Positions 1-11,280 of a stretch of DNA of 64,000 nucleotides are shown here, piece after piece. The position numbers and the translations under genes were made by a program. The notes below the pieces were generated by a model. It searched no databases. It saw nothing but the letters and a program-made list of their open reading frames with translations, and was not told the DNA's origin. Within the stretch, counting starts at the first letter, position 1; the number at the start of each line of letters is the position of its first letter. Location of the stretch: NCBI GenBank assembly GCA_027489455.1, contig JAIXZR010000028.1, positions 1 to 64,000 of the forward strand. The letters are read 5' to 3'. This DNA is from Rubrivivax sp. (GTDB lineage Bacteria; Pseudomonadota; Gammaproteobacteria; Burkholderiales; Burkholderiaceae_C).

Positions 1-1
1 C

Positions 2-526
2 CAGGCCTATGCAGAACGCTTCGGCGCGCGCCAGCCCATCACCGTGCTCTACCGGCCAGCGCGCCAGGCCTGGCTGCGCGAACTGGAAGAAACCGCCCGC
101 GCCCGCCCGGCGCTAGCCACCGCGCCGGCCACGCTGGCCGGGGTGCGGCAGTTGATGCGGGCGCTCAAGCGCGGCGAAACGCTGGGCCTGCTGCCGGACC
201 AGGTGCCGCCCGATGGCATGGGCGTGTGGGTCCCCTTCTTTGGCCAGCTGGCCTACACCATGACGCTGGGCGCGCGGCTGGCCCTGCAGACCGGCGCCAC
301 GCCCTTGCTGATCTGGGGCGAAAGGCTGCCGCGCGGCAGCGGCTACGTCGTGCGCGTCACCCCCTTGGCCGAAGCCTTGCCGGCTTCCGACGACAGCGGC
401 AACCTCAGCGCGGCCGCCGCGGCCATGAACCGCAACATGGAACGCATGATCCTGGCCAAGCCTTCGCAGTACCTCTGGGGCTACCACCGCTACAAGCAGC
501 CGCGCCAGCCCGAGGCCGGCGCATGA
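2..526 (+). CDS. Lysophospholipid acyltransferase family protein (LpxL/HtrB-like), 5' end outside the window
   Basis: Frame open from base 2; LRELEETARARPAL...LPDQVPPDGMGVWVPFFGQLAYTM...MNRNMERMILAKPSQYLWGYHRYKQP matches LpxL-type acyltransferases; overlaps next gene by ATGA. Confidence 0.85.
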   Translation, partial: QAYAERFGARQPITVLYRPARQAWLRELEETARARPALATAPATLAGVRQLMRALKRGETLGLLPDQVPPDGMGVWVPFFGQLAYTMTLGARLALQTGATPLLIWGERLPRGSGYVVRVTPLAEALPASDDSGNLSAAAAAMNRNMERMILAKPSQYLWGYHRYKQPRQPEAGA

Positions 527-1434
527 AGACGCTGGTGATGAACGGCCTGGCCCGGCTGCTGCTGGCGGGCATCTGGCTGCTGCACTGGCTGCCGCTGCCG
601 CTGCTGGCGGCACTGGGGCGCGGGCTGGGCGCGCTGCTGTTCCGCCTGGCCGGCGCACGCCGGCGGGTGGCATTGCGCAATCTGGCGCTCTGCTTTCCCG
701 AGCACACGCCCGCCCAGCACCAGGCGCTGGCGCGCGAGCATTTCCAGTGGCTGGCGCGCAGCCTGCTGGAGCGATCGCTGCTGTGGCATGCGTCGCCGGC
801 GCGGCTGCGGCGGCTGATCCGCGTCGAAGGCGACGTGATGCTTGCCGAGCGCCTGTGGCAGCAGCGCCAGCAGCCCACGATGTGGCTGGTGCCGCACTTC
901 CTGGCCGTGGACGTGGCGGGCGCGGCCGTGCAGCTGCACCAGCCGCGGCCGGGCGTGGACATCTACGCGCCGCAGAGCAATGCCGTGCTGGATGCGGCGC
1001 TGTTGCGCGGCCGCTCGCGCCTGGGGCATGACGAGTTCTACCGCCGCCAGGACGGCGCCCGCGCCGTGGTGCGCGCGATCAAGCGCGGCCTGGGCTTCTT
1101 CAACCCGGCCGACATGGATTTCGGCCCGCGCGACGCCGCCTTCGTGCCCTTCTTCGGCCACCCGGCGGCCACCTTGCTGGCGCCTTCGCGCATGGCGCGC
1201 GGGCTGGGCATGGTGGTGCAGCCGGTGGTGGCCGAGATGCTGCCGGGCGGGCAGGGCTACGTCGTGCGCTTCCTCGAGCCCTGGACCGACTGGCCCAGTG
1301 ACGACCCGCTGGCCGATGCCGCGGCGATGAACCGGTTCATCGAGGCCCAGATCCGCCGCTGCCCGGCGCAGTACCTGTGGGTGCACAAGCGCTTCAAGAC
1401 GCGCCCGCCGGGCGAGCCGCCGCTCTACGGCTGA
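523..1434 (+). CDS. Lysophospholipid acyltransferase (LpxL/HtrB-like lipid A biosynthesis)
   Basis: MKTLVMNGLARLLLAGIWLLHWLPLPLLAALGRGLG...PQSNAVLDAALLRGR...AQYLWVHKRFKTRPPGEP; start set at 523 (ATGA overlap) rather than the longer ORF at 226. Confidence 0.9.
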   Translation: MKTLVMNGLARLLLAGIWLLHWLPLPLLAALGRGLGALLFRLAGARRRVALRNLALCFPEHTPAQHQALAREHFQWLARSLLERSLLWHASPARLRRLIRVEGDVMLAERLWQQRQQPTMWLVPHFLAVDVAGAAVQLHQPRPGVDIYAPQSNAVLDAALLRGRSRLGHDEFYRRQDGARAVVRAIKRGLGFFNPADMDFGPRDAAFVPFFGHPAATLLAPSRMARGLGMVVQPVVAEMLPGGQGYVVRFLEPWTDWPSDDPLADAAAMNRFIEAQIRRCPAQYLWVHKRFKTRPPGEPPLYG

Positions 1435-1549
1435 AGCCGCCGCTGGCCCTAGCCCGGGCCCCGATTCAGGGGGGTGTTGCGGGCCGGGCTTGCGGCACAG
1501 TCACACATCAGCTTTTTGAACGACGCCCTGCTGTCGAGGAGACCTGTCG

Positions 1550-2254
1550 ATGCGCCTGCGCCTTGCCCCCACGCCGATGACCCCGCCCTTGCTGGCCGAG
1601 CCCCACGCGGCCCCTGCCCGATCGCGCGGGCTGCCGTGGCTGCACCGCTGCGCGCTGGCCTCGCTGGCCTTGGCGGCCACGACGGCGCAGGCCGGCATCG
1701 CCGTGCCGGTGGGCTGGGACGAAGTCACCCGCGGCGACCTGTCCAACACGGGCACGGCCGCCACGTTCGTCACGCTGGCCGTGCCGGGCACGAGCGCCGT
1801 TGTCGGCACCACGGGCCGCGCCGTGACGGGCGGACCCATCGACCGTGACTATTTCAGCATCCTGGTGCCGACCGGCTTCCAGCTCACCGCCTTGACCCTG
1901 CTGCCCGGCACCCAGCCGCTGGGCGATGCCGGCTTCATCGCGATGATGAGCGGCAGCAGTTTCACGGTCGATCCGAACTCCGGCAGCGCCGCTGGCTTGC
2001 TGGGCTTTTCGCTCTACGGCGTGAACGACATCGGCAACGATCTCTTGCCGACGATGGGCATTCCGTCGCTGGGCAGCAGCGGTTTCGACGCGCCGCTGCC
2101 CGCTGGCGCCTACAGTTTCTGGGTGCAGGAAACCGGCGTCGGCGTGGCCACCTACGGCTTTGCCTTCACCGTCACGGCCGTGCCCGAGCCGGCCACGGCG
2201 CTGACCCTGCTGGCCGGCCTGGGCCTGCTGGCCGCCGCGCTGCGGCGCCGCTGA
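1550..2254 (+). CDS. PEP-CTERM sorting domain protein
   Basis: C-terminus AVPEPATALTLLAGLGLLAAALRRR is a PEP-CTERM motif, TM helix and basic tail; N-terminal signal-like segment. Confidence 0.8.
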   Translation: MRLRLAPTPMTPPLLAEPHAAPARSRGLPWLHRCALASLALAATTAQAGIAVPVGWDEVTRGDLSNTGTAATFVTLAVPGTSAVVGTTGRAVTGGPIDRDYFSILVPTGFQLTALTLLPGTQPLGDAGFIAMMSGSSFTVDPNSGSAAGLLGFSLYGVNDIGNDLLPTMGIPSLGSSGFDAPLPAGAYSFWVQETGVGVATYGFAFTVTAVPEPATALTLLAGLGLLAAALRRR

Positions 2255-2295
2255 AAGCCCGGCCGCGGGCCGCATGGCGCGGATAATCCGCCGCC

Positions 2296-3165
2296 ATGCG
2301 AGTGCGCTTCACCAAGATGCAAGGCGCGGGCAACGACTTCGTCGTGCTCGACGCCACCGCCGCGCCACTGGCCCTGACCCCGGCTCAGCTTCGGCACCTG
2401 GGTGACCGCCGCTTCGGCGTGGGGGCCGACCAGATCCTCGTCGTGGAAAGCAGCAGCACGCCGGGGGTGGATTTCCGCTACCGCATCTTCAACGGCAGCA
2501 GCGGTGACGAAGTCGAGCACTGCGGCAACGGCGCGCGCTGCTTCGTGCGTTACGTGCACGAACGTGGCCTGACGCAGCAGCGCACGGTGCGCGTGGAGAC
2601 CGTCAACAACTTGCTCACGCTGCAGCTGCAGCCCGACGGCGGGGTGACGGTGGACATGAACCGCCCTGTCTTCGACCTGGCACGCCTGCCCTTCGACGCC
2701 ACCGGCCTGCAGCCGGTGCCGGCCGGGGGCTTCGAGCAGTGGCGCATCGAGGGCGAGAGCCACGGCGCAAGCCTGCGCGACCACCCCCTGGCGCTGCTGT
2801 CGATGGGCAACCCGCATGCCGTGCTGCGCGTGGACGATGTCGACACCGCGCCCGTGGCCACGCTGGGCCCGCTGATCGAAACCCATGCGCGCTTTCCGCG
2901 CCGCGTGAACGTGGGCTTCATGCAGGTGCTCGCACGCGACGCGATCCGCCTGCGCGTGCATGAACGCGATGCCGGCGAGACCCTGGCCTGCGGCACCGGC
3001 GCCTGCGCGGCGGTGGTGGCCGGCATCCGGCTGGGCTGGCTGGCGCGGCGCGTGGCCGTGCAGGCCAGAGGCGGGCAGCTGCTGATCGAATGGCTGAATG
3101 ACGACGCACCGGTGCTGATGACGGGCCCGGCCGAAACCGTGTTTGAAGGAGAAATCGAGCTGTGA
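2296..3165 (+). CDS. dapF: Diaminopimelate epimerase
   Basis: [34 protein letters not shown] and [16 protein letters not shown] active-site Cys motifs. Confidence 0.97.
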   Translation: MRVRFTKMQGAGNDFVVLDATAAPLALTPAQLRHLGDRRFGVGADQILVVESSSTPGVDFRYRIFNGSSGDEVEHCGNGARCFVRYVHERGLTQQRTVRVETVNNLLTLQLQPDGGVTVDMNRPVFDLARLPFDATGLQPVPAGGFEQWRIEGESHGASLRDHPLALLSMGNPHAVLRVDDVDTAPVATLGPLIETHARFPRRVNVGFMQVLARDAIRLRVHERDAGETLACGTGACAAVVAGIRLGWLARRVAVQARGGQLLIEWLNDDAPVLMTGPAETVFEGEIEL

Positions 3166-3884
3166 GCCCCATTTCAGGCGCCCTGCAAGGCATCACCGAA
3201 GGCGATATTGCGCACTACCTGGCCAACAACCCGGCCTTCTTCGAGCGCCATGCCGAGCTGCTGGCCAGCGTGCAGCTGACCAGCCCGCACGGGCAGCGCG
3301 CCGTGTCGCTGCAGGAGCGGCAGATGGAAATGCTGCGCGAACGCATCAAGGGCCTGGAAGGCCGGATCATGGAAATGATCCGCCACAGCCAGGAAAACGT
3401 GGCCATCGCCGACCGCCTGCACCGCTGGACGCGCAGCATCCTGCTCACGGCCGACCCGGCCGACCTGCCGCAGGTGATGGTGGACGCGATGAAGCACCAG
3501 TTCCTGATCCCGCAGGCGGCCGTGCGGCTGTGGGGTGCGGCACCGGCGTTTGCCGACCGGGCCTACGCCCGGCCCGTGAGCGACGACCTGCAGGCCTTCA
3601 GCGGCAGCCTGGCGCTGCCGTACTGCGGCGTGAACAGCGGCTTCGAGGCCAGCGAGTGGCTGGATGACGGGGCCACGGTGGCGTCGATGGCGATGATCCC
3701 GCTGCGGCAGACGCGCGAGCAGGGCGCGCCCGCGGGCGACGGCTGCTTCGGCCTGCTGGTGCTGGGTTCGCCCGACCCCACGCGCTATGCAGCCGAGATG
3801 GGCACGGATTTTCTGCAGCGCATCGGCGAAGTGGCCAGCGCCGCGCTGACGCGCCTGCTGCCTGCGCCCGCCCCGGCGGCCTGA
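3162..3884 (+). CDS. DUF484 family protein
   Basis: [56 protein letters not shown] is DUF484-typical; lies between dapF and xerC as in many proteobacteria. Confidence 0.9.
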   Translation: MSPISGALQGITEGDIAHYLANNPAFFERHAELLASVQLTSPHGQRAVSLQERQMEMLRERIKGLEGRIMEMIRHSQENVAIADRLHRWTRSILLTADPADLPQVMVDAMKHQFLIPQAAVRLWGAAPAFADRAYARPVSDDLQAFSGSLALPYCGVNSGFEASEWLDDGATVASMAMIPLRQTREQGAPAGDGCFGLLVLGSPDPTRYAAEMGTDFLQRIGEVASAALTRLLPAPAPAA

Positions 3885-4861
3885 TGTCCGCAGGCGCGGC
3901 GCCGGCCGCCCCGGCCGAGCTGCTGCCGGCAGTGCAGGCCTTCGTCGACCACTTGCGCGTGGAGCGCCGCCTGGCGGCCCGCACGCTGGCGATGTACACC
4001 GAAGCGCTGCTGCGCCTGCAAGCCAGCGCGCAGGCCGACGGCGTGGCGCTGCCGCAGGCCAGCCCGCTGCACCTGCGCGCCTGGGTGGGCCAGCTGCGCC
4101 TGCGGGGCCTGGCGCCGCGCAGCATCGCCATCGCGCTGGCGGCCTGGCGCGGCCTGTACCGCTGGTGGGGCCGGCAGGGGCTGGTGGCAGCCAGTCCGGT
4201 GGAAGGCCTGCGCCCACCCAAGGCGCCCAAGCCGCTGCCCAAGGCGCTGGCCGTCGAACAGGCCATGGCCCTGGCCGATCACCCGGGGGCCGATGCCGAC
4301 CCGCTGCTGCAAGGCCGCGCCAACACGCCGGCACTGGCCGCGCGCGACGCGGCGATCCTGGAGCTGCTGTACGGCAGTGGCCTGCGCGTCGCCGAGCTGC
4401 TGGGCCTGGACGTGGCGGCCCACACGGATGCCGCCGGCTGGGTGGATCTGCCCGACGGTACCGCCCACGTGCTGGGCAAGGGCAGCAAGCGCCGCAGCGT
4501 GCCGGTGGGCACGGCCGCCCTGGCCGCGCTGCAGGCCTGGCTGGCACTGAGGCCGCAGCTGGCGGCCGCCGGCGAGATGGCGTTGTTCGTCAGCCAGCGC
4601 GGCACACGGCTGGTGCCCAACCAGCTGCGCGCGCGGCTCAAGGCCCAGGCCCTGCGCGCCGGGCTGCCCACGCACGTGCACCCGCACATGCTGCGCCACA
4701 GCTTTGCCAGCCACCTGCTGCAAAGCAGCGGCGACCTGCGCGCCGTGCAGGAGCTGCTGGGCCACGCCAGCATCAGCACCACCCAGGTCTACACCAAGCT
4801 GGACTTCCAGCACCTGGCCAAGGTGTACGACGCGGCGCACCCACGCGCGAAGCGTCGCTGA
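3884..4861 (+). CDS. xerC: Tyrosine recombinase XerC
   Basis: HMLRHSFASHLLQSSGDLRAVQELLGHASISTTQVYTKLDFQHLAKVYDAAHPRAKRR; dapF-DUF484-xerC context. Confidence 0.95.
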   Translation: MSAGAAPAAPAELLPAVQAFVDHLRVERRLAARTLAMYTEALLRLQASAQADGVALPQASPLHLRAWVGQLRLRGLAPRSIAIALAAWRGLYRWWGRQGLVAASPVEGLRPPKAPKPLPKALAVEQAMALADHPGADADPLLQGRANTPALAARDAAILELLYGSGLRVAELLGLDVAAHTDAAGWVDLPDGTAHVLGKGSKRRSVPVGTAALAALQAWLALRPQLAAAGEMALFVSQRGTRLVPNQLRARLKAQALRAGLPTHVHPHMLRHSFASHLLQSSGDLRAVQELLGHASISTTQVYTKLDFQHLAKVYDAAHPRAKRR

Positions 4862-4907
4862 GGCCAGCGCGATGCGGCCCTGGCGGCAGTGACGAGAAAA
4901 TGCCGCG

Positions 4908-6095
4908 ATGAAAACCATCCGCCTGCGCGAAGGCAAGGACCGCAGCCTGCTGCGCCGCCACCCCTGGGTGTTCCACAGCAGCATCGCCAAGGGCGGTGGC
5001 GACCCGGGCGAGACCGTGCGCGTCGAAGCCGCCGATGGGCGCTTCCTGGCCTGGGGCGCCTTCAGCCCCAGCAGCATGATCCGCGTGCGCGCCTGGTCCT
5101 TCGTCGAAGCCGAGCAGATCGACGCCGCGCACTTTGCCCGCCGCATCCAGCGTGCCGTGGCCCTGCGTGCGCGCCTGCCCGTGGCCAGCAACGGCGTGCG
5201 TCTGGTTCACGGTGAGGCCGATGGCCTGCCCGGCCTGGTGGTGGACCGCTACGGCGACCTGCTGTGCGCGCAGTTCGGCAGCGCCGGCACCGAGCGCTGG
5301 AAGGCGACCCTGGCCGACGCGCTGCTCGCCGCCACGGGCTGCGAACGGCTCTACGAACGGTCCGACAGCGGCGTGCGCGGCCTGGAAGGCCTGCCGCCGG
5401 TGGCCGGCTGGCTGCGCGGCGGCGGTGCCACCGAAGTGACCATCACCGAACACGACTGGCAGCTGACCCTGGACGTGGCCGAAGGCCACAAGACCGGCTT
5501 CTACCTGGACCAGCGCGACAACCGCGCCCAGCTGGGCCGCTGGGTGCGGCACTTTGGCTGGCAGCGCGTGCTGAACTGCTACAGCTACACCGGCGGCTTC
5601 AGCGTGGCCGCGCTGGCCGGCGGTGCCGGGCACGTCACCAGCGTGGATTCATCCGCGCCGGCCCTGGCGCGCGTGCAGGCGCACGTGGCGCTGAACGGCT
5701 TCGACGCTGGGCGCAGCACGGTGGTGGACGCCGACGTCAACCAGTTCCTGCGCGACGCGCTCAAGAGCGGCGCGCGCTACGACTGCATCGTGCTGGACCC
5801 GCCCAAGTTCGCACCCACCGCGGCCCATGCCGAACGCGCCAGCCGCGCCTACAAGGACATCAACCGCCTGGCGCTGCGCCTGCTGGAGCCCGGCGGCCTG
5901 CTGCTCACCTTCAGCTGCAGCGGCGGCATCGGGGCCGAGCTGTTCCACAAGATCGTGGCCGGCGCGGGCATGGATGCGGGCGTGGACGCCGCCATCCTGC
6001 AGCGCCTGGAAGGCGCGTGCGACCACCCCACGACGATCGAATTTCCCGAAGGGGAATACCTCAAGGGCCTGGCGCTGCTGAAGGCTGCGGGCTGA
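4908..6095 (+). CDS. Class I SAM-dependent rRNA methyltransferase (RlmI-like)
   Basis: PUA-like N-terminus (RLREGKDRSLLRRHPWVFHSSI), NCYSYTGGFSVAAL and VLDPPKFAP motifs. Confidence 0.9.
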   Translation: MKTIRLREGKDRSLLRRHPWVFHSSIAKGGGDPGETVRVEAADGRFLAWGAFSPSSMIRVRAWSFVEAEQIDAAHFARRIQRAVALRARLPVASNGVRLVHGEADGLPGLVVDRYGDLLCAQFGSAGTERWKATLADALLAATGCERLYERSDSGVRGLEGLPPVAGWLRGGGATEVTITEHDWQLTLDVAEGHKTGFYLDQRDNRAQLGRWVRHFGWQRVLNCYSYTGGFSVAALAGGAGHVTSVDSSAPALARVQAHVALNGFDAGRSTVVDADVNQFLRDALKSGARYDCIVLDPPKFAPTAAHAERASRAYKDINRLALRLLEPGGLLLTFSCSGGIGAELFHKIVAGAGMDAGVDAAILQRLEGACDHPTTIEFPEGEYLKGLALLKAAG

Positions 6096-6129
6096 CCGGC
6101 CCTTGCTCCGGGCGCCAGTGCCCGGCAGG

Positions 6130-8007
6130 CTAGCCCACGTAGCGTGCCACCACGCCGGGGAAGATGTCTTCGCTGTTGGCCGTCAGCACCGCGGGGATGA
6201 CCCAACGGTCCGTGAACGGGCCGGTGCTGAACAGTTCGTCCAGGCACCTGAAGTTGACGGGCCAACTGAAGCGGTCGTAATCGTGCGCGGCCACCAGCGC
6301 GCCGGGCCTGAGCTTGGGCAGGCACTGGCGGGCAATGTCGGCATCGTGCCCGGTGTGGGCATAGCCATCGACATAGACGAAGTCGAGCGAGCGATCGGGG
6401 ATCGCGGCGAGGGCGTCTTCGAACGTCATCCGCAGGATCTGCGAGCGGTCGCCGAAGACGGCCAGGCGTTCCTGCACGAAGGCGAACTCTGCATCGTCGT
6501 GATGGTCGCTCCAGCGGTCGATCGAGTAGAGGCGCGACAAGGCCCCCGATTGCAGCAGTGATTCCGAGAAGAAGCCCCGCGCAACGCCGAACTCCGCGCC
6601 GGTTGCGCCTGCCGGCAGCAGGTGCCCCAACGCGTGGCGGCCGAAGTGCTGCAACAGGGCTGCCGGTGCCGATCCGGCCCGCAGGTGGTCGGCGATGCGG
6701 GCGTGGATGACAGCGAGATCGGCCGTGCGGAGGTCTTCGCCGCGCTGCGTGGTGGCCGCCTCGACCGATGCGTCGGCGGGCCATGGCTGGAGCAGGGCAC
6801 GCGGCTGCGGGTGGTGCGCTTGCAGGATCTGCTGCAGCCGGTGGCGCAGCAGTTCCGGCGTGGCAAACGTGGTGTCGTCGACGCTCATGCATTCGGTGAT
6901 GTAGCGCAGCACCTTCTCGCGCCAGGCGGCTTGCTCGGCCGGGCCGCCCAGGGTGCCCATGTCTGCGAGCGTCTTGGCAAACGACTGCCCGATGGCCCGG
7001 ACCGGCTTGCCCAGCAGGAAGGCTGCCATCGCGACATTGGATGACACGGTCAGAACCTCATCGACGTAGGGCAGGAAGAGTTCGCTCTGGCCGGTGGCCA
7101 GATCGTCGGGCAGCAGCTCCATCCGCGGATCGGACAGCCAGACCTCGCGCAGCGTGCTCGGGTTGATGGCCCGGCGCCGGTCGGCATGGAAGGTGACGAT
7201 GAGCTTGTCGGTGCGCAGCGTCGAGAGCGCTTCGTAGATGATGCTGGCGCCCGAGCGGCGCTTGCCCAGCGCGCCCTCCCAGGTGAGCCATTGATCTGGC
7301 TGCAGGGCAAGCATCGAAAGGGTCCCCTTGCGGCGCAGGCCCATGAGGTGCATGCGCACGGTCTCGTGCTGAGGGTGCAGGCGGATCGAAGCCAGGTAGC
7401 CGGCTTCGAAGTCCCTGATCGACGGCCCCAGGGGGCTGGGCGCCATCGCTCCCAGGGCGGCACGCAGGCGCGCGGCAGAGGCAAAGGCGCCTTGGGACAG
7501 GTGTCCATCGACGGCGACGAACCGGTTGCCCGGGTGCATCAGTCGTGGCAGCGGGCCGTACTCCATGCTGAACACCGTGAAGCCCATCTGCCGCGACAGA
7601 TGATCCAGGTATCGGTTGGGCGCCGTTGTGATCACCACGTCGGGCCGTGCGTCTTCGACCACCCGCGTGAGCTGCTGCAGGAGTTGCGGATGGGGCGCGA
7701 GCGTGGCGGCGGTGCTGAAGACGTCGCTGGCGTAGTCTTCCAGCGAGAACTCGAAGGGTGCCAGCAGATCGCCGTTGTAGAGCGGGTAGACCCTGACGTC
7801 CCCCGGTTGCGTCTGCAGGCTCCGCACCGTGTCGAGACTGGCCAGGGTGAGGAAGATGTTGCTGGCACAGCCCAGAAACGCCAGCTCGCCGCCCAGCGAC
7901 AGCGCGCGCAGCATGGGGCAGACGAAATGCTCCAGGTGAGTCTGCAGCAGATGCGGGTCGTCTCGGAAGATCACCGGTTCCAGGTACACCAAGACACGCA
8001 TCGCCAT
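6130..8007 (-). CDS. Large protein with C-terminal class I SAM methyltransferase-like domain; N-terminal part unassigned (possible surface-glycan function)
   Basis: C-terminal GATGAEFGVARGFFSESLLQSGALSRLYSIDRW...DRSLDFVYVDGYAHTGHDADIARQCLPKLRPGALVAAHDY; long ORF with G-rich ribosome-binding region. Confidence 0.6.
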   Translation of the reverse strand: MAMRVLVYLEPVIFRDDPHLLQTHLEHFVCPMLRALSLGGELAFLGCASNIFLTLASLDTVRSLQTQPGDVRVYPLYNGDLLAPFEFSLEDYASDVFSTAATLAPHPQLLQQLTRVVEDARPDVVITTAPNRYLDHLSRQMGFTVFSMEYGPLPRLMHPGNRFVAVDGHLSQGAFASAARLRAALGAMAPSPLGPSIRDFEAGYLASIRLHPQHETVRMHLMGLRRKGTLSMLALQPDQWLTWEGALGKRRSGASIIYEALSTLRTDKLIVTFHADRRRAINPSTLREVWLSDPRMELLPDDLATGQSELFLPYVDEVLTVSSNVAMAAFLLGKPVRAIGQSFAKTLADMGTLGGPAEQAAWREKVLRYITECMSVDDTTFATPELLRHRLQQILQAHHPQPRALLQPWPADASVEAATTQRGEDLRTADLAVIHARIADHLRAGSAPAALLQHFGRHALGHLLPAGATGAEFGVARGFFSESLLQSGALSRLYSIDRWSDHHDDAEFAFVQERLAVFGDRSQILRMTFEDALAAIPDRSLDFVYVDGYAHTGHDADIARQCLPKLRPGALVAAHDYDRFSWPVNFRCLDELFSTGPFTDRWVIPAVLTANSEDIFPGVVARYVG

Positions 8008-8068
8008 TCGACCCCCCCCAAAGTGGGTGTCGATGGTAAATCCAGCCGCTGCCGGCCCCCGGCGGCCG

Positions 8069-8527
8069 CTACAGGCTGATCCGCGGATCGAACTTGGCCC
8101 GCTTCACGCTGAAGTAGGCCTTGACGTTGCGCACATTGGCGTCCTGCGTCAGCAGCCGCTGCACCAGGGCCTGGTAGGCGGGCATGCCGGGCACCCACAG
8201 CACGAGCACGAAATCCGGCCCCGGGCTGACGCGCCAGCATTGCTGGACGGCGGGCTCGGCCACGGCGCGGGTCTCGAAGGCGTCCAGGTGCTCGGCGCCC
8301 TGGCGGTCGAGCGTGACTTCCAGCAGCGCCGTGAGGCCGTCGCCCAGCGCCGCGGGGTTCAGAAGTGCCACTTGGCGGTCGATGACACCGGTGTCGATGA
8401 GCCGGCGCACGCGCCGCAGCGTCGTGGCTGGCGAAACGCCGGCGCGGTCGGCCAGCGCGAGGTTGGACAGCGAGGCGTCGGTTTGCAGCAGATCGAGCAG
8501 GCGGAGGTCGAGATCGTCGAAGGGCAT
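8069..8527 (-). CDS. Lrp/AsnC family transcriptional regulator
   Basis: DLDLRLLDLLQTDASLSNLALADRAGVSPATTLRRVRRLIDTGVI HTH plus AsnC ligand-binding C-terminal pattern. Confidence 0.92.
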   Translation of the reverse strand: MPFDDLDLRLLDLLQTDASLSNLALADRAGVSPATTLRRVRRLIDTGVIDRQVALLNPAALGDGLTALLEVTLDRQGAEHLDAFETRAVAEPAVQQCWRVSPGPDFVLVLWVPGMPAYQALVQRLLTQDANVRNVKAYFSVKRAKFDPRISL

Positions 8528-8685
8528 GGCGATACTTTATTGCACGAATCGGCGATAAAAGACCAGAAAGGCCTTTGTGATGTACAGCTGCAATAAATGA
8601 TGCAAGTCAGACAGAAGTTTGATCACTCACACCATTGTCCCCGGCCTAGCATCCCGTCCATTCCCGCAACCAAGGCAAGAACACC

Positions 8686-10557
<1,872 letters not shown>

Positions 10558-10585
10558 GGCGCAGCGGGGGCGGTGTTCTTGTTCC

Positions 10586-10645
10586 GACCAAAAATAGTCG
10601 TAAACAGGTCATTAAAGTCGTAAACACGACAATAAAGTAGAAAAC
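10586..10645 (+). repeat. Three tandem TnsB-binding-site-like repeats at the glmS-proximal transposon end
   Basis: gaccaaaaatagtcgtaaac (10586-10605), gtcattaaagtcgtaaac (10608-10625), cgacaataaagtagaaaac (10627-10645); resemble Tn7 TnsB sites (GACAATAAAGTCTTAAACT type). Confidence 0.8.
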
Positions 10646-11280
10646 GGATCCAAGAAGCGATTTGTTGGCACGGCTGCAGCAATCCTGCGGTGCGCTTTGG
10701 CGGCTCTGGTCCTGGCAGCTAGTGCGCAGCAGAACCGGCTAGTTCCTGATGTCAGGTGGCACGGTGCGTGCGTTGGTGGGACATGCCCACGAGCTCCCGC
10801 CCCTACGAGCTCTGCCAGGCGACCAGGTGATGCTGCTGCCGGCGGCGCCACAAGACTGGGCTGCCGACAGGTCACCTGGTCCTCGCTCAATATCATTGTC
10901 GGCCGTCAGACTTAAGTACGTTTTGGGCGAATGCGGGAGAAGATCAGCAGGTGCCCTACCCGGGAGACCGCTTCGACCGGGCGTGCCCCTCAGTCGAGGC
11001 CAGCGCCTCACCTCAACGGGTCTGGCTTGCGCCAACGTGAGCAGCCGCAGCAGGGCCGAGCTCTCCACGTCGGATAGGTCCAAGGCTTGTCGGGGTATCC
11101 GGCTGTCTAGGGGCAGTGCGTAGAGCCGCTGGGCGCCCCGCGCGCGCGGCGGCGGCAAGCTCCGCAAGCGAGTGCTCAAAGACGACGACCCCGCGGCCCA
11201 CGCTTCCGGCGTACCGCTTGAAGGAGGGCGCGGGGTCAACGGCAAGATGGACATCGCCAGTCCGGGTCGAGCTCTGGTGC

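Noticed and set aside
113-1386. Long antisense ORFs opposite core genes (e.g. 113-673 -, 490-1386 -, 8623-10488 -, 55852-58833 +)
   Set aside because: Shadow ORFs typical of high GC DNA, rich in H/R/A/Q, opposite confidently identified genes.
10821-10881. gaccaggtga / tcacctggtc inverted repeat (10-bp arms) in the gap between glmS and the defence operon
   Set aside because: Arms are ~41 nt apart, no U-tract, no repeated copies; not enough to call a terminator or site.
10646-11280. Several overlapping ORFs (e.g. 10749-11123 +, 10739-11254 -)
   Set aside because: Mutually overlapping, low-complexity high-GC translations without motifs or good start sites; treated as noncoding or decayed.
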